Assembly: GCA_033060915.1 (NCBI GenBank)
Contig: CM065394.1
Span: forward strand, 24,014,501-24,078,500
DNA length: 64,000 nucleotides
Direction of reading: 5' to 3'
Source: Euryodendron excelsum
Taxonomy: Eukaryota; Streptophyta; Magnoliopsida; Ericales; Pentaphylacaceae
Shown: positions 10,200-21,219 of the stretch, in pieces
Layout of the letters: every line of letters begins with the position of its first letter
Position numbering within the stretch: position 1 is the first letter of the stretch
Notes under the pieces: model-generated
Databases searched by the model: none
What the model saw: only the letters and a program-made list of their open reading frames with translations
What the model was told of the DNA's origin: nothing
Translations under genes and position numbers: made by a program

Positions 10200-10801
10200 T
10201 GATAAAGAGTTGGGCTATTTGGTTTCCGTGAAAGAGCGTCGGCGACTAAATTCTCTTGACCCGACTTATAAACGATCTAGTAGTCATAGCCCAATAACTT
10301 GGCAACCCATTTTTGCTACTCCGGGGTAGCCACCTGTTGCTCCAAAAAGTATTTGAGACTCCATTGGTCCGTCTGAATGGTGAATTTTGTACCCAAGAGG
10401 TATGGTCGCCATCTACAAATGACTTCCACTATGGCGAGCATTTCTTTGGCATAAATGGATCAGGCCTTCTTTGAAACTCCTAAGGCTCGACTCATAAATG
10501 CGATGGGCTTCCCTTGTTGAGAAAGAACTACACTGATCCCATGCTCTGATGCGTCGGTTTCAACGATGAAGGGCTCCTGAAAATTAGGCATTGCAAGTGT
10601 AGGGGTGGTGGTCATAGCCTCCTTTAGTGCGAGGAAGGCAACTTCCGCTTCATCATTCCACCCGAATTGTCCTTTCTTTAGAAGATTGGTGAAAGGCCGA
10701 GCAATCACTCCATAATTCCACACGAACTTCTTGTAATATCCCGTGAGCCCTAAAAAACTTTGCAACTCAGAAACATTAGTGGGTCGAGGCCATGCTACCA
10801 T
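10200..10801 (-). pseudogene. Gypsy RT thumb and RNase H region
   Basis: The minus strand reads AWPRPTNVSELQSFLGLTGY, the RT connection block, then ETDASEHGISVVLSQQGKPI, the start of RNase H with its first catalytic Asp in TDAS. Downstream family blocks (DQWSLKYFLEQQ, LLGYDY) appear after stops in 10250-10400. RNase H removes the RNA template during reverse transcription. Confidence 0.85.
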
Positions 10802-11547
10802 GGCGGCAATTTTCCCTTTGTCTACCTTAACTCCTTGTTATGTTACAATATGCCCCAAATATTCTAGTTCCCGTTGCCCAAAAGTATATTTTTTTGCATT
10901 AATAAAGAATTGATGCTGCCTTAGAATTTCCAAGGCTTTGCCCACATATGCTAGATGTGCCTTCTAAGTGGGGCTATAAATAAGTATGTCATAAAAAAAA
11001 ACCAATATATATTTTTGGAGATAAGGGCCGAAAATAGAGTTCATGATAGCTTGGAATGTGGACAGGGCATTACACAACCCGAAAGGCATAACTAGGTATT
11101 CATAGTGGCCCTTATATGTTCGGAAAGTAGTTTTAGGAACATCGGGAAGGTGAATCCTTACCTAATAATAACCCGCTCTAAGGTCCAATTTAGTGAAGTA
11201 GGCGGCTCCATGCAATTCATCAAGCATGTCTTCCACCGTGGGGATCGGGAAGCGGTCTTTGATGGTAACTGCGTTTAATGCACGATAATTCGTACAAAAT
11301 TGCCAGCTACAATCTTTTTTCCTTACTAATAGCACTGGTGATGAAAATGGGTTGGTACTCGGCCTTATGATCCCTTGCTTAAGCATTTCTTGCACTTGTT
11401 TCTCAATTTGGCCTTTTGAAAGTATGCATATCGATAGGGTTGAATGTTGACTGGCTCGGTTCCCTCCTTAGGGTTGATGTAATGGTCCACCTCTCTCACC
11501 AGTGGTAACTTGGTGGGTGCCTCAACAAGATCTTGAAACTCTCCCAA
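10802..11547 (-). pseudogene. Gypsy reverse transcriptase core
   Basis: The minus strand reads [40 protein letters not shown] and LDLRAGYY, all core RT blocks. The catalytic FFDD box, read at about 10987-10998, is FFYD, so the first catalytic Asp is replaced by Tyr. A stop follows shortly (SPT then tag). Several further frame breaks are present. The copy cannot reverse-transcribe. Confidence 0.88.
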
Positions 11548-11714
11548 TAACTTTTACATGTCGGCTGGTATGATCTCCTGTATATCTTCAGCCTCGGCTA
11601 GTAGGCACACCGCAAAAAGGGAATGACCTTGGCGTAATTCCTTGGATATTTCTTTAGGTGAGGCTGTCGAATTTCCTGGTGGTCCGCCCCTTGTAACCTT
11701 TTGGTAGCATTTTT

Positions 11715-12047
11715 CTATTGAAACTCCATTGTCAAATCCCTCCAATTACACACTATCAATCCAAGCATCTCCAACCATTGCACCCCAAGGACCACATATA
11801 GACCAGTGAGTGGAAGGCCATAAAGGGTAAGCTGGAAGGGAATTCTTTGGAGGTTTACGGGCACCTTCTCGAACCTGCCCTGGCAATTTAGTTGTTCTCC
11901 ATTGGCCACCCGTATCGTGAAGGACTCCTTGGGCACTATCGATAGTCGGAGTATTCGAGTTACCCGTTCGCTGATGAAATTATGTGTGGACCTGCTATCG
12001 ATCAGTACCACCACCTCCAATGAACCGATCTTGGCCGCGACGCACAT
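11715..12047 (-). pseudogene. Gypsy aspartic protease region
   Basis: The minus-strand frame has VVVLIDSRSTHNFI, the retropepsin active-site block. The family has DSGSTHNFI, so the Gly after Asp-Ser is Arg here. The flap-like stretch (VANGEQLNCQG) and the LGVQWLEMLG block near the end are normal. The protease would process the polyprotein. Confidence 0.85.
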
Positions 12048-12809
12048 GGTTCTTGGGGACGCCCAGCCGGACAGTGCATGTAATGAGATCTCTAGCTCCG
12101 TTAGGTTCTCTGGTTCATCTCCTCCCAGCTACTCATCGATAACTTCTTTGCAAGTAACTGCATTCTCTCCAATGGGTGCTTCTAGTAACAGGAAATGCGG
12201 ACCACGACATTTATGGCCGGCGGTGAATCGCTCGTTGCACCCTCTTACTCGGTTGCCTAAGCGTTCAAACGCATGCTGATATTCACATAGAGAGCCAGTC
12301 TGCTGGATTCTCGAAAAAGCCTCATCGAAATCTTTGCACTTGGAAGGCCCAAAGCGAGCCTAGAGTTCGTCTTCAAAATTCTCCCATGAGAGAACGGGTC
12401 CTTCCTCTCGAAATGTTTTGCGGATCCACTGCCACCACCGGTTGGCTTTTCCTTCCAACTGATAGGATGCCAAGGGCACTTTTTGGGCTTTGGCAGTACC
12501 CTGATATTCAAAAAACTGATTCACGCAGGTGAACCATTCCGTCGGATCATCTGCCAAAAACCGTGGAAATTCGAGTTTTGGTGTTTTGGACGAAAAAGGC
12601 TGCTACACTCCATGATCTTCTTCTCTGAAGCCGTCTTGGTTGCCGCGAGTGGACTTTCGGTTGATGAGCAACCCATTTGAGAGGCGGTTGAGTGTTTCTT
12701 CCAGGTGGTGGAACTTGTCCGTCATGTTGAGCTGCATCTGGTGTAACCCATCTTGCATGGCGCCAAGTCCTGTCTCTAGATTTTCAATTCGTTCTTTGTT
12801 AGATCCCAT
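12048..12809 (-). pseudogene. Gypsy gag region
   Basis: The first ATG at 12809 lies 10 bases from the primer binding site, as in related chromoviruses, and opens a 68-codon frame with a coiled-coil-like start. After a frameshift near 12600 the gag core reads PTEWFTCVNQFFEYQ, then YQLEGKANRWWQWI and FGPSKCKDFDEAFSRIQQTG. A degenerate zinc knuckle (CNERFTAGHKC) follows at about 12200-12240. Gag forms the particle that packages element RNA. The frame is broken in at least three places. Confidence 0.85.
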
Positions 12810-12818
12810 CTAGACTGA

Positions 12819-12830
12819 GCTCTGATACCA
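12819..12830 (-). promoter_or_regulatory. Primer binding site, tRNA-iMet type
   Basis: Reads tggtatcagagc on the minus strand, three bases inside the 5' LTR edge at 12834. It is the site where a host initiator tRNA primes minus-strand DNA synthesis. Confidence 0.9.
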
Positions 12831-13379
12831 AAATGATGGTCCCAATCTGTCGCGCCTAGATTTTTTGCACTCGAGGAATACTCACCCAAGTGGGAAAAAT
12901 GCTGCACTCTCTCATTAGAACTTACCCTCCTAAAAGAATGAGTGTGACTAGGTTTGAATTGAAAACAGGTTTGAATAAAGGGCTTTTGAAAAAGATTCAG
13001 AGTCACCACCTAACTTGATTAAGGTGAGTTAGGTCACCTAAAAACTAAGCATAATCCAAAAACTACACTTAGGATTTTGGAAAACGATTTTGAAAACATC
13101 TCCTCAAGAGAGGGTTTTTTAGGAAAACAGGTTGTTTGGCAACCTTTGGAAAACATTTAGCCCTTTTTAGAAAAATAACTCCTTTTGGTCTTTGAAAACA
13201 GTGATCTAGGTTCGGAGGTTGGTTACGTGTAGGGAAGACGCACTAAGCTATCACCCTACCCCGCCCTTTCGGTACCTACATGTCAATCTACCCTAGATTT
13301 ACCTACGGGAGTCTTCGATTAACATATGTTCAATCCTATTCACTTTGAAAAACAATGTTTGAAAAATATGATGCATAAG

Positions 13380-14720
13380 ATGCAAGTGCAAAATAAGAGA
13401 ATTAGAAAATAGATTTGGAAAGAAATTGATTTGATTTGAAAATAGATTTGAAGAAATAGAATTGAAATTGGAAAGTTTGAAAATTGAAAGTAGAAGTTTG
13501 AAAATAGAAATTTTGAAATTGGAATTTGAAAATTGATTGGAATTTGAAATTTGGAAAGATTTTGGAAACCGCACCCATGAGGGTGGAATTGAAAGTTTGA
13601 AAAGTATTGTGACCGCACTTATGAAGGTTGCCTACGTATCCCTTTGGGGGAATCAGGTCAGTCGTAGTTCGGACCGGAGTCCGATTGAAAATAGAAGGTT
13701 GGATTGAAGAAAGAAATTGAATTGGACATTGAATTTGATTTGAAATTAGAAAAGGAGATTTGAAATTGGAATGGAGAGGATTGGACTTGCTTTGGAAAGA
13801 TTGATTTTGGAAAGACTTGGTTTTGGGAAGAAGGAGGTTTAGGAAACCTAGACTTGAGATTAAGAAAGATTGGATTGGAATGTTGGATTTGGAAGATTTG
13901 GAAAGATTTGGAAACTTGGAATTTAGGAAAGATTTGGATTAGGAAAGTTTCACTTTTAGAAAGTTTTGAACTAGGAAAAGTTTAGGTTTAAGAAAGTTTC
14001 AACTTAGGAAAGTGTTGTTTTAGGAAAGTTTGAAATTAGGAAAGTTTTGAATTTAGGAAAGTTTTAGGTTTAGGAAAGTTTTGAATTTAAGAAAGTTTTG
14101 AAATAGGAACGTTTTGAAAATTGAAAAGTTTTGAATTTAGAAAAGGTTTGATAAAGGAAAGTTTTCAATTTAGGAAATGTTTGAATTAAGAAAGTTTTGA
14201 ATTTAGAAAAACCTTAGATTTAGGAAGGTTTTGAAGTTTTGGAAAGTTTAGAGTTTAGAAAGATTTGGGTTTAGAAAGATTTAACTTAAGAAAGTTTTGA
14301 ATTTAGGGAGCTTAGAATTTTAGAAAGATTGAAATTTAGAAAGTTTAGGATTTAGAAAGTTTTAGAGTTTGAATTTTAGAAAGTTTTGAAATTCGGAAAG
14401 GCTTGAATTTAGAAAAGGTTTTGAAAACTTGAATTTGGAAAGTTAAGATTTAGAAAGGGGGTTGAATTAGGAAAAAGTTGAATTAAGAAAGATTTGAAAG
14501 TTAAGTTTTAAAATTTAGGAAAGATTTTTATGTTCAAGTTTTGAAAACTTAAGATTTAGGAAAGTGAAAGTTTAGGAAGGATTTGAATTAAGAAAGAGTT
14601 GGATTTTGAAATTTAAGGAAAGATTTAGAGTTTAGGTTTAGGAAACTTATGGTTTAGGAAGGAATCTAATTAGGAAAGGTTTGGATTAAGAAGAGATTGT
14701 ATTTGGTTTCTTAAAAGAAA
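13380..14720. repeat. Degenerate short tandem repeats in giant LTR A
   Basis: Dozens of diverged repeats of about 17-20 bp built on ggaaagttttgaattta. They make the plus strand purine-rich for over 1 kb. Copies B and C hold the same kind of sequence at the matching place. Confidence 0.75.
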
Positions 14721-16263
14721 AGATTTGATTTTGTTTCCAAAAACAGAGGACGGGACCTAGTTTCCTAAACGAGGAGATTTGATTCGGTTTCCTAAAGGGA
14801 AGATAGGACTTGGTAAGGATTTGGAAAGGGAGACTCTAGAAACCCTAGGTTTAAAAAATTATAGTTTTGATGTAGAAAAAAGGTTTTGGAAACATGTATA
14901 GTTTGGATGTGAAAACAAGAGGTTTTGGAAACCTAGGTTTGGGGCAAAGTTTGAAAATCATGCTTTTAGGCAGAAAATTTAGGGTTTCCTAATTGTGGTT
15001 TCTAGGGCTTGACTTGGGTTCTAAGGAAAGAGTTTTTGGAAAACGCGTTTTTGGAAACGAAGGTTTTCTAGAAGGGAATCCTAGGGAGGAGTTTTTGGAA
15101 AGTGTGTTTTTGAAAACATAGATTTTGGAAGGAAATCCTAGAGAGGAAATTTCTAGAAGGAAGATTTTGGAAAGAGAGTTTTTTAGAAAGGTTTTTGAAG
15201 AGAGTTTTTAGGAAGGGATTTTAAAGAGAAAGAGTTTTGGAAAGGAGTTAGAAAAGGGGGTTTTGAAAAATAGATTTTGGAGGGGAGTTTTTGAAAACAA
15301 TTTTGGAGAGGAGAGTTTTAGGAAAGTATGTTTGAAAAAGAGATTTTTAGGAAGGGACTTTTGAAGAGAGAGTTTTTTTTGAAAAGTATGAAAACGTCTC
15401 ACTTTCCTAAAGCGATTCTAGCTATAAGAGGGCTAGAACCACTTTAAGAAAGTGGTTTTGAAAACAATAAGGTTTGAAAATATAGACCAAAAAGCCACTT
15501 TTAATATAACACTTTTCTAAAGCAACCCTAGCCATGGAAAGGCTAGAATCACCCTAGGATTGTGGTTTTGAAAACAAGTTTTTGAAAAAGAGATTTTAAT
15601 GCAATTTTGAAAACAGGTTTGAAAACGATTTTGAAGACAACTTTGAAAATAGTTTTTGGAAGATGCAAGATCATGATATGCACAATGCAATTTGGGGTCG
15701 TGAACATACAAGGTTAAGGCTTCACCACATAATCAAGGGGGCCGGACCCACGTGGTCTTTGGTTAGACTAGAAGAAAACCCCCGACACGGTGACTCTCCA
15801 ATAGTCCAATCTTACACATGGACCGGGAATCCCCTTGTTTCAAGCATGCAAAGAAAGGGTGGGAAAGAGATGGGGGATTAAAATAGAGAAAACCCAAGTG
15901 GATTGGAGAGAGAAGAGAGAGGGGGGAAGTGCAGAAAATTAAATAGGGAGCCTACCTTGTATCTTCTTTAATTTGCGCGCCTTGCTTGTCTTCGGTCTTC
16001 GTCTTGATCTTCTTCTTCAGTCTTCAAGGGTTGTCTTCAAGCTTTGGATGGCAGCTCTTCAAGTCTTCGAAGGGTGGTTGAAGGCTAGTGTATGAGTGTA
16101 TGGGGGAGTGTATGAGTGTATAGGAGGCTAGGGTTTGTGTATAGTGGCTAGGGTTTGGGAAAACCTAGGGAGGCTAGGGTTTAGGGAGTGCTCGAGCTCT
16201 GTATATCGAATTGTGTGATTTCTAGGTTAAGTTTACAGACCCACTTCACGTTGAATGAGGCTC

Positions 16264-16274
16264 TGTATTTATAG
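16264..16274 (-). promoter_or_regulatory. TATA box of giant LTR A
   Basis: Reads ctataaataca on the minus strand. The same box stands at 26842 (B), 52944 (C) and 62896 (E), each shortly downstream of GGCGCC-type words. Confidence 0.65.
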
Positions 16275-17019
16275 AGGGAGGAATATACTGGTGCCTGTTG
16301 TAGTGGCGCCAGGCCAAAATTCCTTCTAGTGGCGCCAGCCAATTAGGAAACTATTAAGGTCGGCAAGCAATGTATCTTTGACTAGATTTGAGAGCCTGTA
16401 CTAGTGACTACCATGCAATTTTTAGCCTGGCTTCACTAGGAGTGACTCTGGAAAGTCCGGGAATGATTTGAAGGAGCCGGGAATGACCCGGAAGGCCGGA
16501 AAGGAGCAGGAACACATAAAATAGTGTCCTGGAGGTATTTGACTTGAAAAGTGAGGACAAAATGTGTCGGAAAGGTTGACCGGGCCTTTAGGGGCAAAAC
16601 GGTCAATCGGACTAGAAAGCTTCTGGGGCGAACTCGGACTGTCCCGGAAGAAGACTTGGGATCTGGAAATATTATTTAGAATGTTCAAAGGTTGCCGGTT
16701 TGATTCCTAGAGCCGGCGTGGTTAGAAAAGGAGACCGGCCCACTAGGGGCAAAACGGTCATTTTGTACCGGGTTTGCCGGAACTGACTCGGAATGATCCG
16801 GAAAGGTAAAGGAAGGTTGAGAATACTCTAAAAAGTATTCTCGGGACATTACCGGTTTGATACCCAGAGCCGGTGTGGTTCTCGGGGCGTTCGGATGCTT
16901 AGGGGCAAAATGGTCCTCTTGACCGAAAAGTCTCGAAAAAGGTCCTGAGGGTAGTCTGGTCATTTTTTACCGAAGTGAGCTAACAAACACGGGTATTGAC
17001 CTAGGTTTTGAGTGTTTCC

Positions 17020-17580
17020 GCCACTTTAACGGTGTGAGTACTTCTGCTACTCGGACGGGGTTGATGATTTGGGAGTATTTCCGCTACTCGGACGGGGTTG
17101 AGTATTTCCGCTACTCTAACGGCTCTGTGAGTATTTCCGCTACTCTAACGGTTGAGTATTTCCGCTACTCTAACGGCTCTGTGAGTATTTCCGCTACTCT
17201 AACGGTTCTGTGAGTATTTCCGCTACTCTAACGGGTTTGTGAGTAGTTTTGCTACTCGGACCGTCTCGAGGAATAAACTGTCTCGAGAGAGGGATTGGAA
17301 AGGGGTCTTACCGTCTCCGAAGAGACGTGCCTGGATTGGAACCGTCTCGAGGAATAAACTGTCTCGAGAGTAGGATTGGAAAGGGGTCTTACCGTCTCCG
17401 AAGAGACGTGCCTGGGTTTTGAGTGTTTCCGCTACTCTAACGGTTTTGTGAGTATTTTCGCTACTCTAACGGTTTTGTGAGTATTTTCGCTACTCTAACG
17501 GTTTTGTGAGTGTTTCTGCCACTCTAACGGTTTTGTGGGTAGTTTTGCTATTCGGACCGTCTCGAGGAATAAACTGTCTC
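17020..17580. repeat. Minisatellite array in U3 of giant LTR A
   Basis: Two units are mixed. One is about 27-30 bp, gagtatttccgctactctaa then cggttttgt; ten-mer actctaacgg occurs nine times. The other is about 115 bp around accgtctcgaggaataaac, present at 17270, 17340 and, in part, 17557. The position matches the repeats at about 25680-25960 in copy B and 53880-54160 in copy C. Confidence 0.85.
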
Positions 17581-17794
17581 GAGAGAGGGATTGGAATTGG
17601 AATAAAAAAGGACAATGCCCCTAAGGGCATTTTGGTCATTTTGCCTCTATTTGGGCCTGACAGGCCCGCGAAGCGATGGAAAGACGGAATTTGGACCTAG
17701 AGGGTTGGATTCGATAGGAATATGCCCAAAATGACTTGAAAACAAGTCTGGACGAAGTGTAGACTGCCGAGCGGTAAAAAATGGGGTGCTTACA

Positions 17795-17799
17795 CAATC
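17795..17799. repeat. Target-site duplication of solo LTR A, right copy
   Basis: caatc, identical to 12843-12847. Removing the element restores the gypsy LTR. Confidence 0.9.
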
Positions 17800-18154
17800 A
17801 AAGCTCAAAGGATAATAGCAATATATTCTCTATTTGCGGTAAGAGAAAACCAAGAAACAATGGATATTCATTTCTCCCATTGATTCATACATCCACTTCT
17901 TTAAATAATCCTGGGCAGCAACTGAAAAATAACAAAACAACAAAAGCAACATCCCACGTAAATAATCGAAAATAATGCAACAACGACACCAATAGTCGAC
18001 CATGCATTCCACGTTCCGTTCCCATAACGTCTGGGAGTCTTCATGCATATCCGCTAATTATTCATGCAACCCATTCATGCAACCCACGTCCCACATCTTC
18101 CCATAATATCTGGGATTCTTCCCGGCTTCTCTCCGGGTCCTTCGTGGCCTATCA

Positions 18155-18323
18155 CTGTTCCCTTGTTTTAGGATGGTTGAATCCTTTTCAATCTCTAGTT
18201 TTTCAAAAGGTGGTGTTGCGTGAATTCTGTAAAGCCTTTCAGGCTTGTCGATTTGTACTCATGTCATTGCTGATTCGTCTTTAATAAATTGGATCCTTTG
18301 GCTTTTCAAAAAAAAAAAAAAAA
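18155..18323 (+). mobile_element. 3' UTR and poly-A tail of the host LINE
   Basis: Starts with the right ctgtt duplication (18155-18159), continues the LINE 3' UTR broken at 8362, and ends in an A16 tail (18308-18323). Confidence 0.8.
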
Positions 18324-18515
18324 GTTATAGGTAATAATAAATCATATTATTAGTATACATATCATAAATGAATAGATAATTTACATCTATGTATATCGTA
18401 TTTATATAGGTTTTCAAGCAATTTCTTTATTCTCATTTGTCAACATCTAGATGTTTAACTACCCTATTACCTCAATTGCACCTAATCATTTCAGGGCATT
18501 TTTTGTTCAAAGGCA

Positions 18516-21203
18516 TTTTTTTTTTTGAATAGCAAAGAGAAAAATATGTTAATGAAGAGATGGGTACATCAAAGAAGGAGAGCTATTCTAGCCAAGAAGA
18601 CCATTCAAAATAGACACTAGAAAGCCAAAATGAAGTTTGAACAGATATCAACCTAGGGTCGGCCCCGACATTTGGGTTGCCCTAGCCAGACCCTGAACAT
18701 AGTTGTCCTTTTACTATTAATTAATTACAAAAAAAGTCATACAAGTTAAAAAAAAAAAAACAAAATCAAGGTTACATTATGCGTTTAACTTGAATTTCAT
18801 AAAAAAAATAAAAATCAAATTGGTAATGGTACTTTATGATTAACACGATCTGATTCAAAGAAAGCAGCTTCTCTTTGCATTTTTCGAAGCAAATTCTTCA
18901 ATTAAGTCATCGTACTTTAAATTATCTAATAACTCATTTTTAATTGAGATCATAGGCAATCCACTTAATTTTTCTTGTGACATAGTAGTCTGAAAGTAAG
19001 TTCTTATCAACTTCAAATTATTCAACAAAATCTTGATAAAGTTTCATTTTTTATTCAACAAAAGGTTAATGATTAAAAAAACTCCACTTTTTATCCAACA
19101 AAACTTTCATAGAATCACAAAGAAGGTAGTTTCAATACATTTGGGATCTTCCCTCTTTTTTATATAGTTTGTATATAAAACTTGAACTTAAGAAGATTAA
19201 CTGAATCACTGTATCTATACATATGTATATATATAATGTATACAAGAAAAATATAATATTATAGAAAAAATCAGACAAAGCCTTACTTCTTCTTCCAATC
19301 GAACCTTCCATAGCTCCACTTTGATTTGTTGATAAGGCTCTGAATCAGACCCACTCAGCTACACACACACACACACACACACACTCTCTCTCTCTACGTT
19401 TATACTAACAAAGCATTTTACTTTTTGGGGTTTTTTTATTTGATCAATGGACATTATAATTATAAATTATTCAATTTATTGGGTATAGATGACCCACCTA
19501 ATAAAAACCTATTTTCTATCATATTATCGGGTAAGATGTATAGTTGTATAGAAAAAATAAGTAAGACCCATAAATTATTATACAAAAGTTTTAAAATTTT
19601 GGTTGCCATGGCCAATAGGGTTGCCCAAGCCTAGGGGCTTGTAGGGCTTACCCCATACCAGCCCTGTATCAACCTAACACAATTAAAACCTAGCAAGGAT
19701 AAAAGTTAAACTAGAAGAGCGGGGTCAAGGGATTTTACACCATCAATGGAGTGGAAAAAAGAAAAAAACATTATAGCTCCCATTTCAAATTTTTGTTTAA
19801 ATCCAACTTAGAAATTGACGCTTGATGCTTTCAACAATATCTTCCCAATTTGAAGCTTTGTCATTGAAAATTACATCATTCCTTGATTTCCATAGATTTC
19901 ACAAAATGGCCAAAAACAAAGCATCTCAGATTAGTTTTCCAAGCTTCCTCTATTTCAAATCTATCCACCAGGTACAGTGAAGGTTTAGAGAGGCAGGACT
20001 CACTCTTTCACACCCCCACCATTTTAGAATATTAAACCACACAAGCCACGCTATTCTACAACTAAGCAATAGATGATCTGAATCTTTCCGGATGACATTA
20101 CAGAAAGCATAACACAAGCTTGCATTCGATGGCAAGATCTTCCTCTTCATCAGAAATAATTTAGTTATGATCTTTTTCTGCAAAGCTTACCACCCAAATA
20201 TTTGGAACTTGGGAGGAGCCCAAGATTTCAAGAGCCAGGGCCATACTGGATCAGCATAAGGGGCCACACCAACAGCTAGGATACAAAAGGACTTTACTAA
20301 GAAGATTCCTTTAGCATTTGCTGACCAAGTAATTGAATCAATAGCATTATCAGTGAATACTCTGGAATGAAGAAGATTTATAGGCACCAAAAGGTTGTCT
20401 TCTTCCTAGGAAAGAAGATTTCTTCTAAAAGAAAGGTCCCAAAAACTTGTCACAACTCCCCTTATATTAGAAATTATTGCGTCTTTCTCAACAAACAAAT
20501 GATAAAGCCTTGGAAATTAGATTATGAGGACAACTATTCACCCATGGATCTTTCTAGAATAAAATAGAGTACCCTCTACCCACTTTTACTCTTAGATTTG
20601 ACATCAGAATATTTAAGAAAGCCTGCTGACATTCCATTAAAAAAGTTAAATCTCTTAGCAAAATTGATAATTCTTCCTTTCCCTTTCTTGGAATTGTCCA
20701 TCTTATTTCATTCCAGTAGTACTTTTGGCATACAACTTTCCTCTAAAGAGCATTTCTGTTTTTAGCAAATTTCCACGACCATTTTGCCAGAAGAGCCATA
20801 TTTAGCACCCTTATTGGGATTAACCTAAGACCTCCATTCTTTTTATTAGAAGAAACTTTTCCCTAATTCACACAATGGATGCCTTTTTTCCCTTGCTTGT
20901 TCCCCCATAAAAAATTCTTTTAGATCTTATCAATTTCATTACATACTTTAATTGGAGCTTTGTACAAGGATAGGTAGTAGATTGGTAAATTGGACAATGT
21001 AGATTTTATCAGAGTCAGTCTATCTCCAATTTACAGGTACCTTTTTTTTCCAACCAACCATCTTACTCTTGATTCTTTCTAGCACCCCTTCCCAGCATTT
21101 ATAATTTCTAGGGTTCCCTCCTAATGATAAACCTAGATACTTCATTAGAAGAGTTTGCTTCTTGCAATGAAAGATATTCAGTTCCCCATTGTCCATCTGC
21201 CGA
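18516..21203 (-). mobile_element. LINE A, 5' truncated, minus strand
   Basis: A T11 run at 18516-18526 marks its poly-A tail. On the minus strand the ORF2 end reads HSIDGVKSLDPALLV then stop (about 19735). The zf-RVT part is KRKILPSNASLCYAFC and LLLSCRIAWLVWF (19950-20183), preceded by LLKSWAPPKFQIFGW (20187-20390). The RT 3' domain (CKKQTLLMKYLGLSLGGNP) is at about 21060-21180. Many stops and shifts are present. A 1-kb hAT-like element interrupts the 3' UTR. LINE ORF2 proteins nick target DNA and copy RNA into it. Confidence 0.85.
18654..19666. mobile_element. hAT-type element, 1013 bp, inside LINE A
   Basis: The flanks carry an exact 8-bp duplication tatcaacc (18646-18653 and 19667-19674), the hallmark of hAT insertion. 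The ends are tagggtcgg and, inverted, cagggctgg. No transposase frame is visible, so it is non-autonomous. It holds an (AC)n(TC)n microsatellite at 19361-19395. Confidence 0.75.
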
Positions 21204-21219
21204 CCAAACATAGTGTTCT

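Larger units (their letters stand above)
12848..17794 (-). mobile_element. Giant solo LTR, copy A (4947 bp) nested in the gypsy LTR
   Basis: The element is bounded by an exact 5-bp duplication, caatc, at 12843-12847 and 17795-17799. In its own sense (minus) it starts TGTAAGCACCCC and ends GGCGCGACA. No protein-coding region is present. A TATA box (ctataaatac on the minus strand) sits at about 16264-16274, so U3 is about 1.5 kb and R plus U5 about 3.4 kb. U3 carries minisatellites at 17020-17580. The R-U5 part is strongly strand-biased, with plus-strand runs of aggaaagttttgaattt across 13380-14720. Homologous copies lie at 25127-29326, 49647-54423, 60125-61215 and 62290-64000. I infer an LTR because of TG...CA ends, a 5-bp duplication and a TATA box; the parent element is not in the window. 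Confidence 0.85.
8363..18154 (-). mobile_element. Ty3/gypsy chromovirus, minus strand, with a nested solo LTR
   Basis: A complete but dead LTR retrotransposon. The 3' LTR is 8363-8719 and the 5' LTR starts at 12834 and ends at 18154, split by a 4947-bp solo LTR. Both LTRs run tgatggtccc to cca/ccta-tca. They differ by a few substitutions and one extra 12-13 bp repeat (ttcatgcaaccca) in the right copy. A tRNA-iMet-type primer binding site (tggtatcagagc on the minus strand, 12819-12830) lies 3 bases from the 5' LTR. A G19 polypurine tract (C run 8726-8744) abuts the 3' LTR region. Order on the minus strand is gag, protease, RT, RNase H, integrase, chromodomain. The 5-bp target duplication ctgtt is exact. 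Short LTRs and the chromodomain suggest a Reina-like clade, not proven. Confidence 0.92.

Noticed and set aside
13299..13618. Two overlapping minus frames rich in F, S, N
   Set aside because: They come from the gaaatttg-type repeats of giant LTR A.
17020..17580. CRISPR-like pattern of short repeats
   Set aside because: The repeats are directly joined minisatellite units without unique spacers, within a plant LTR.
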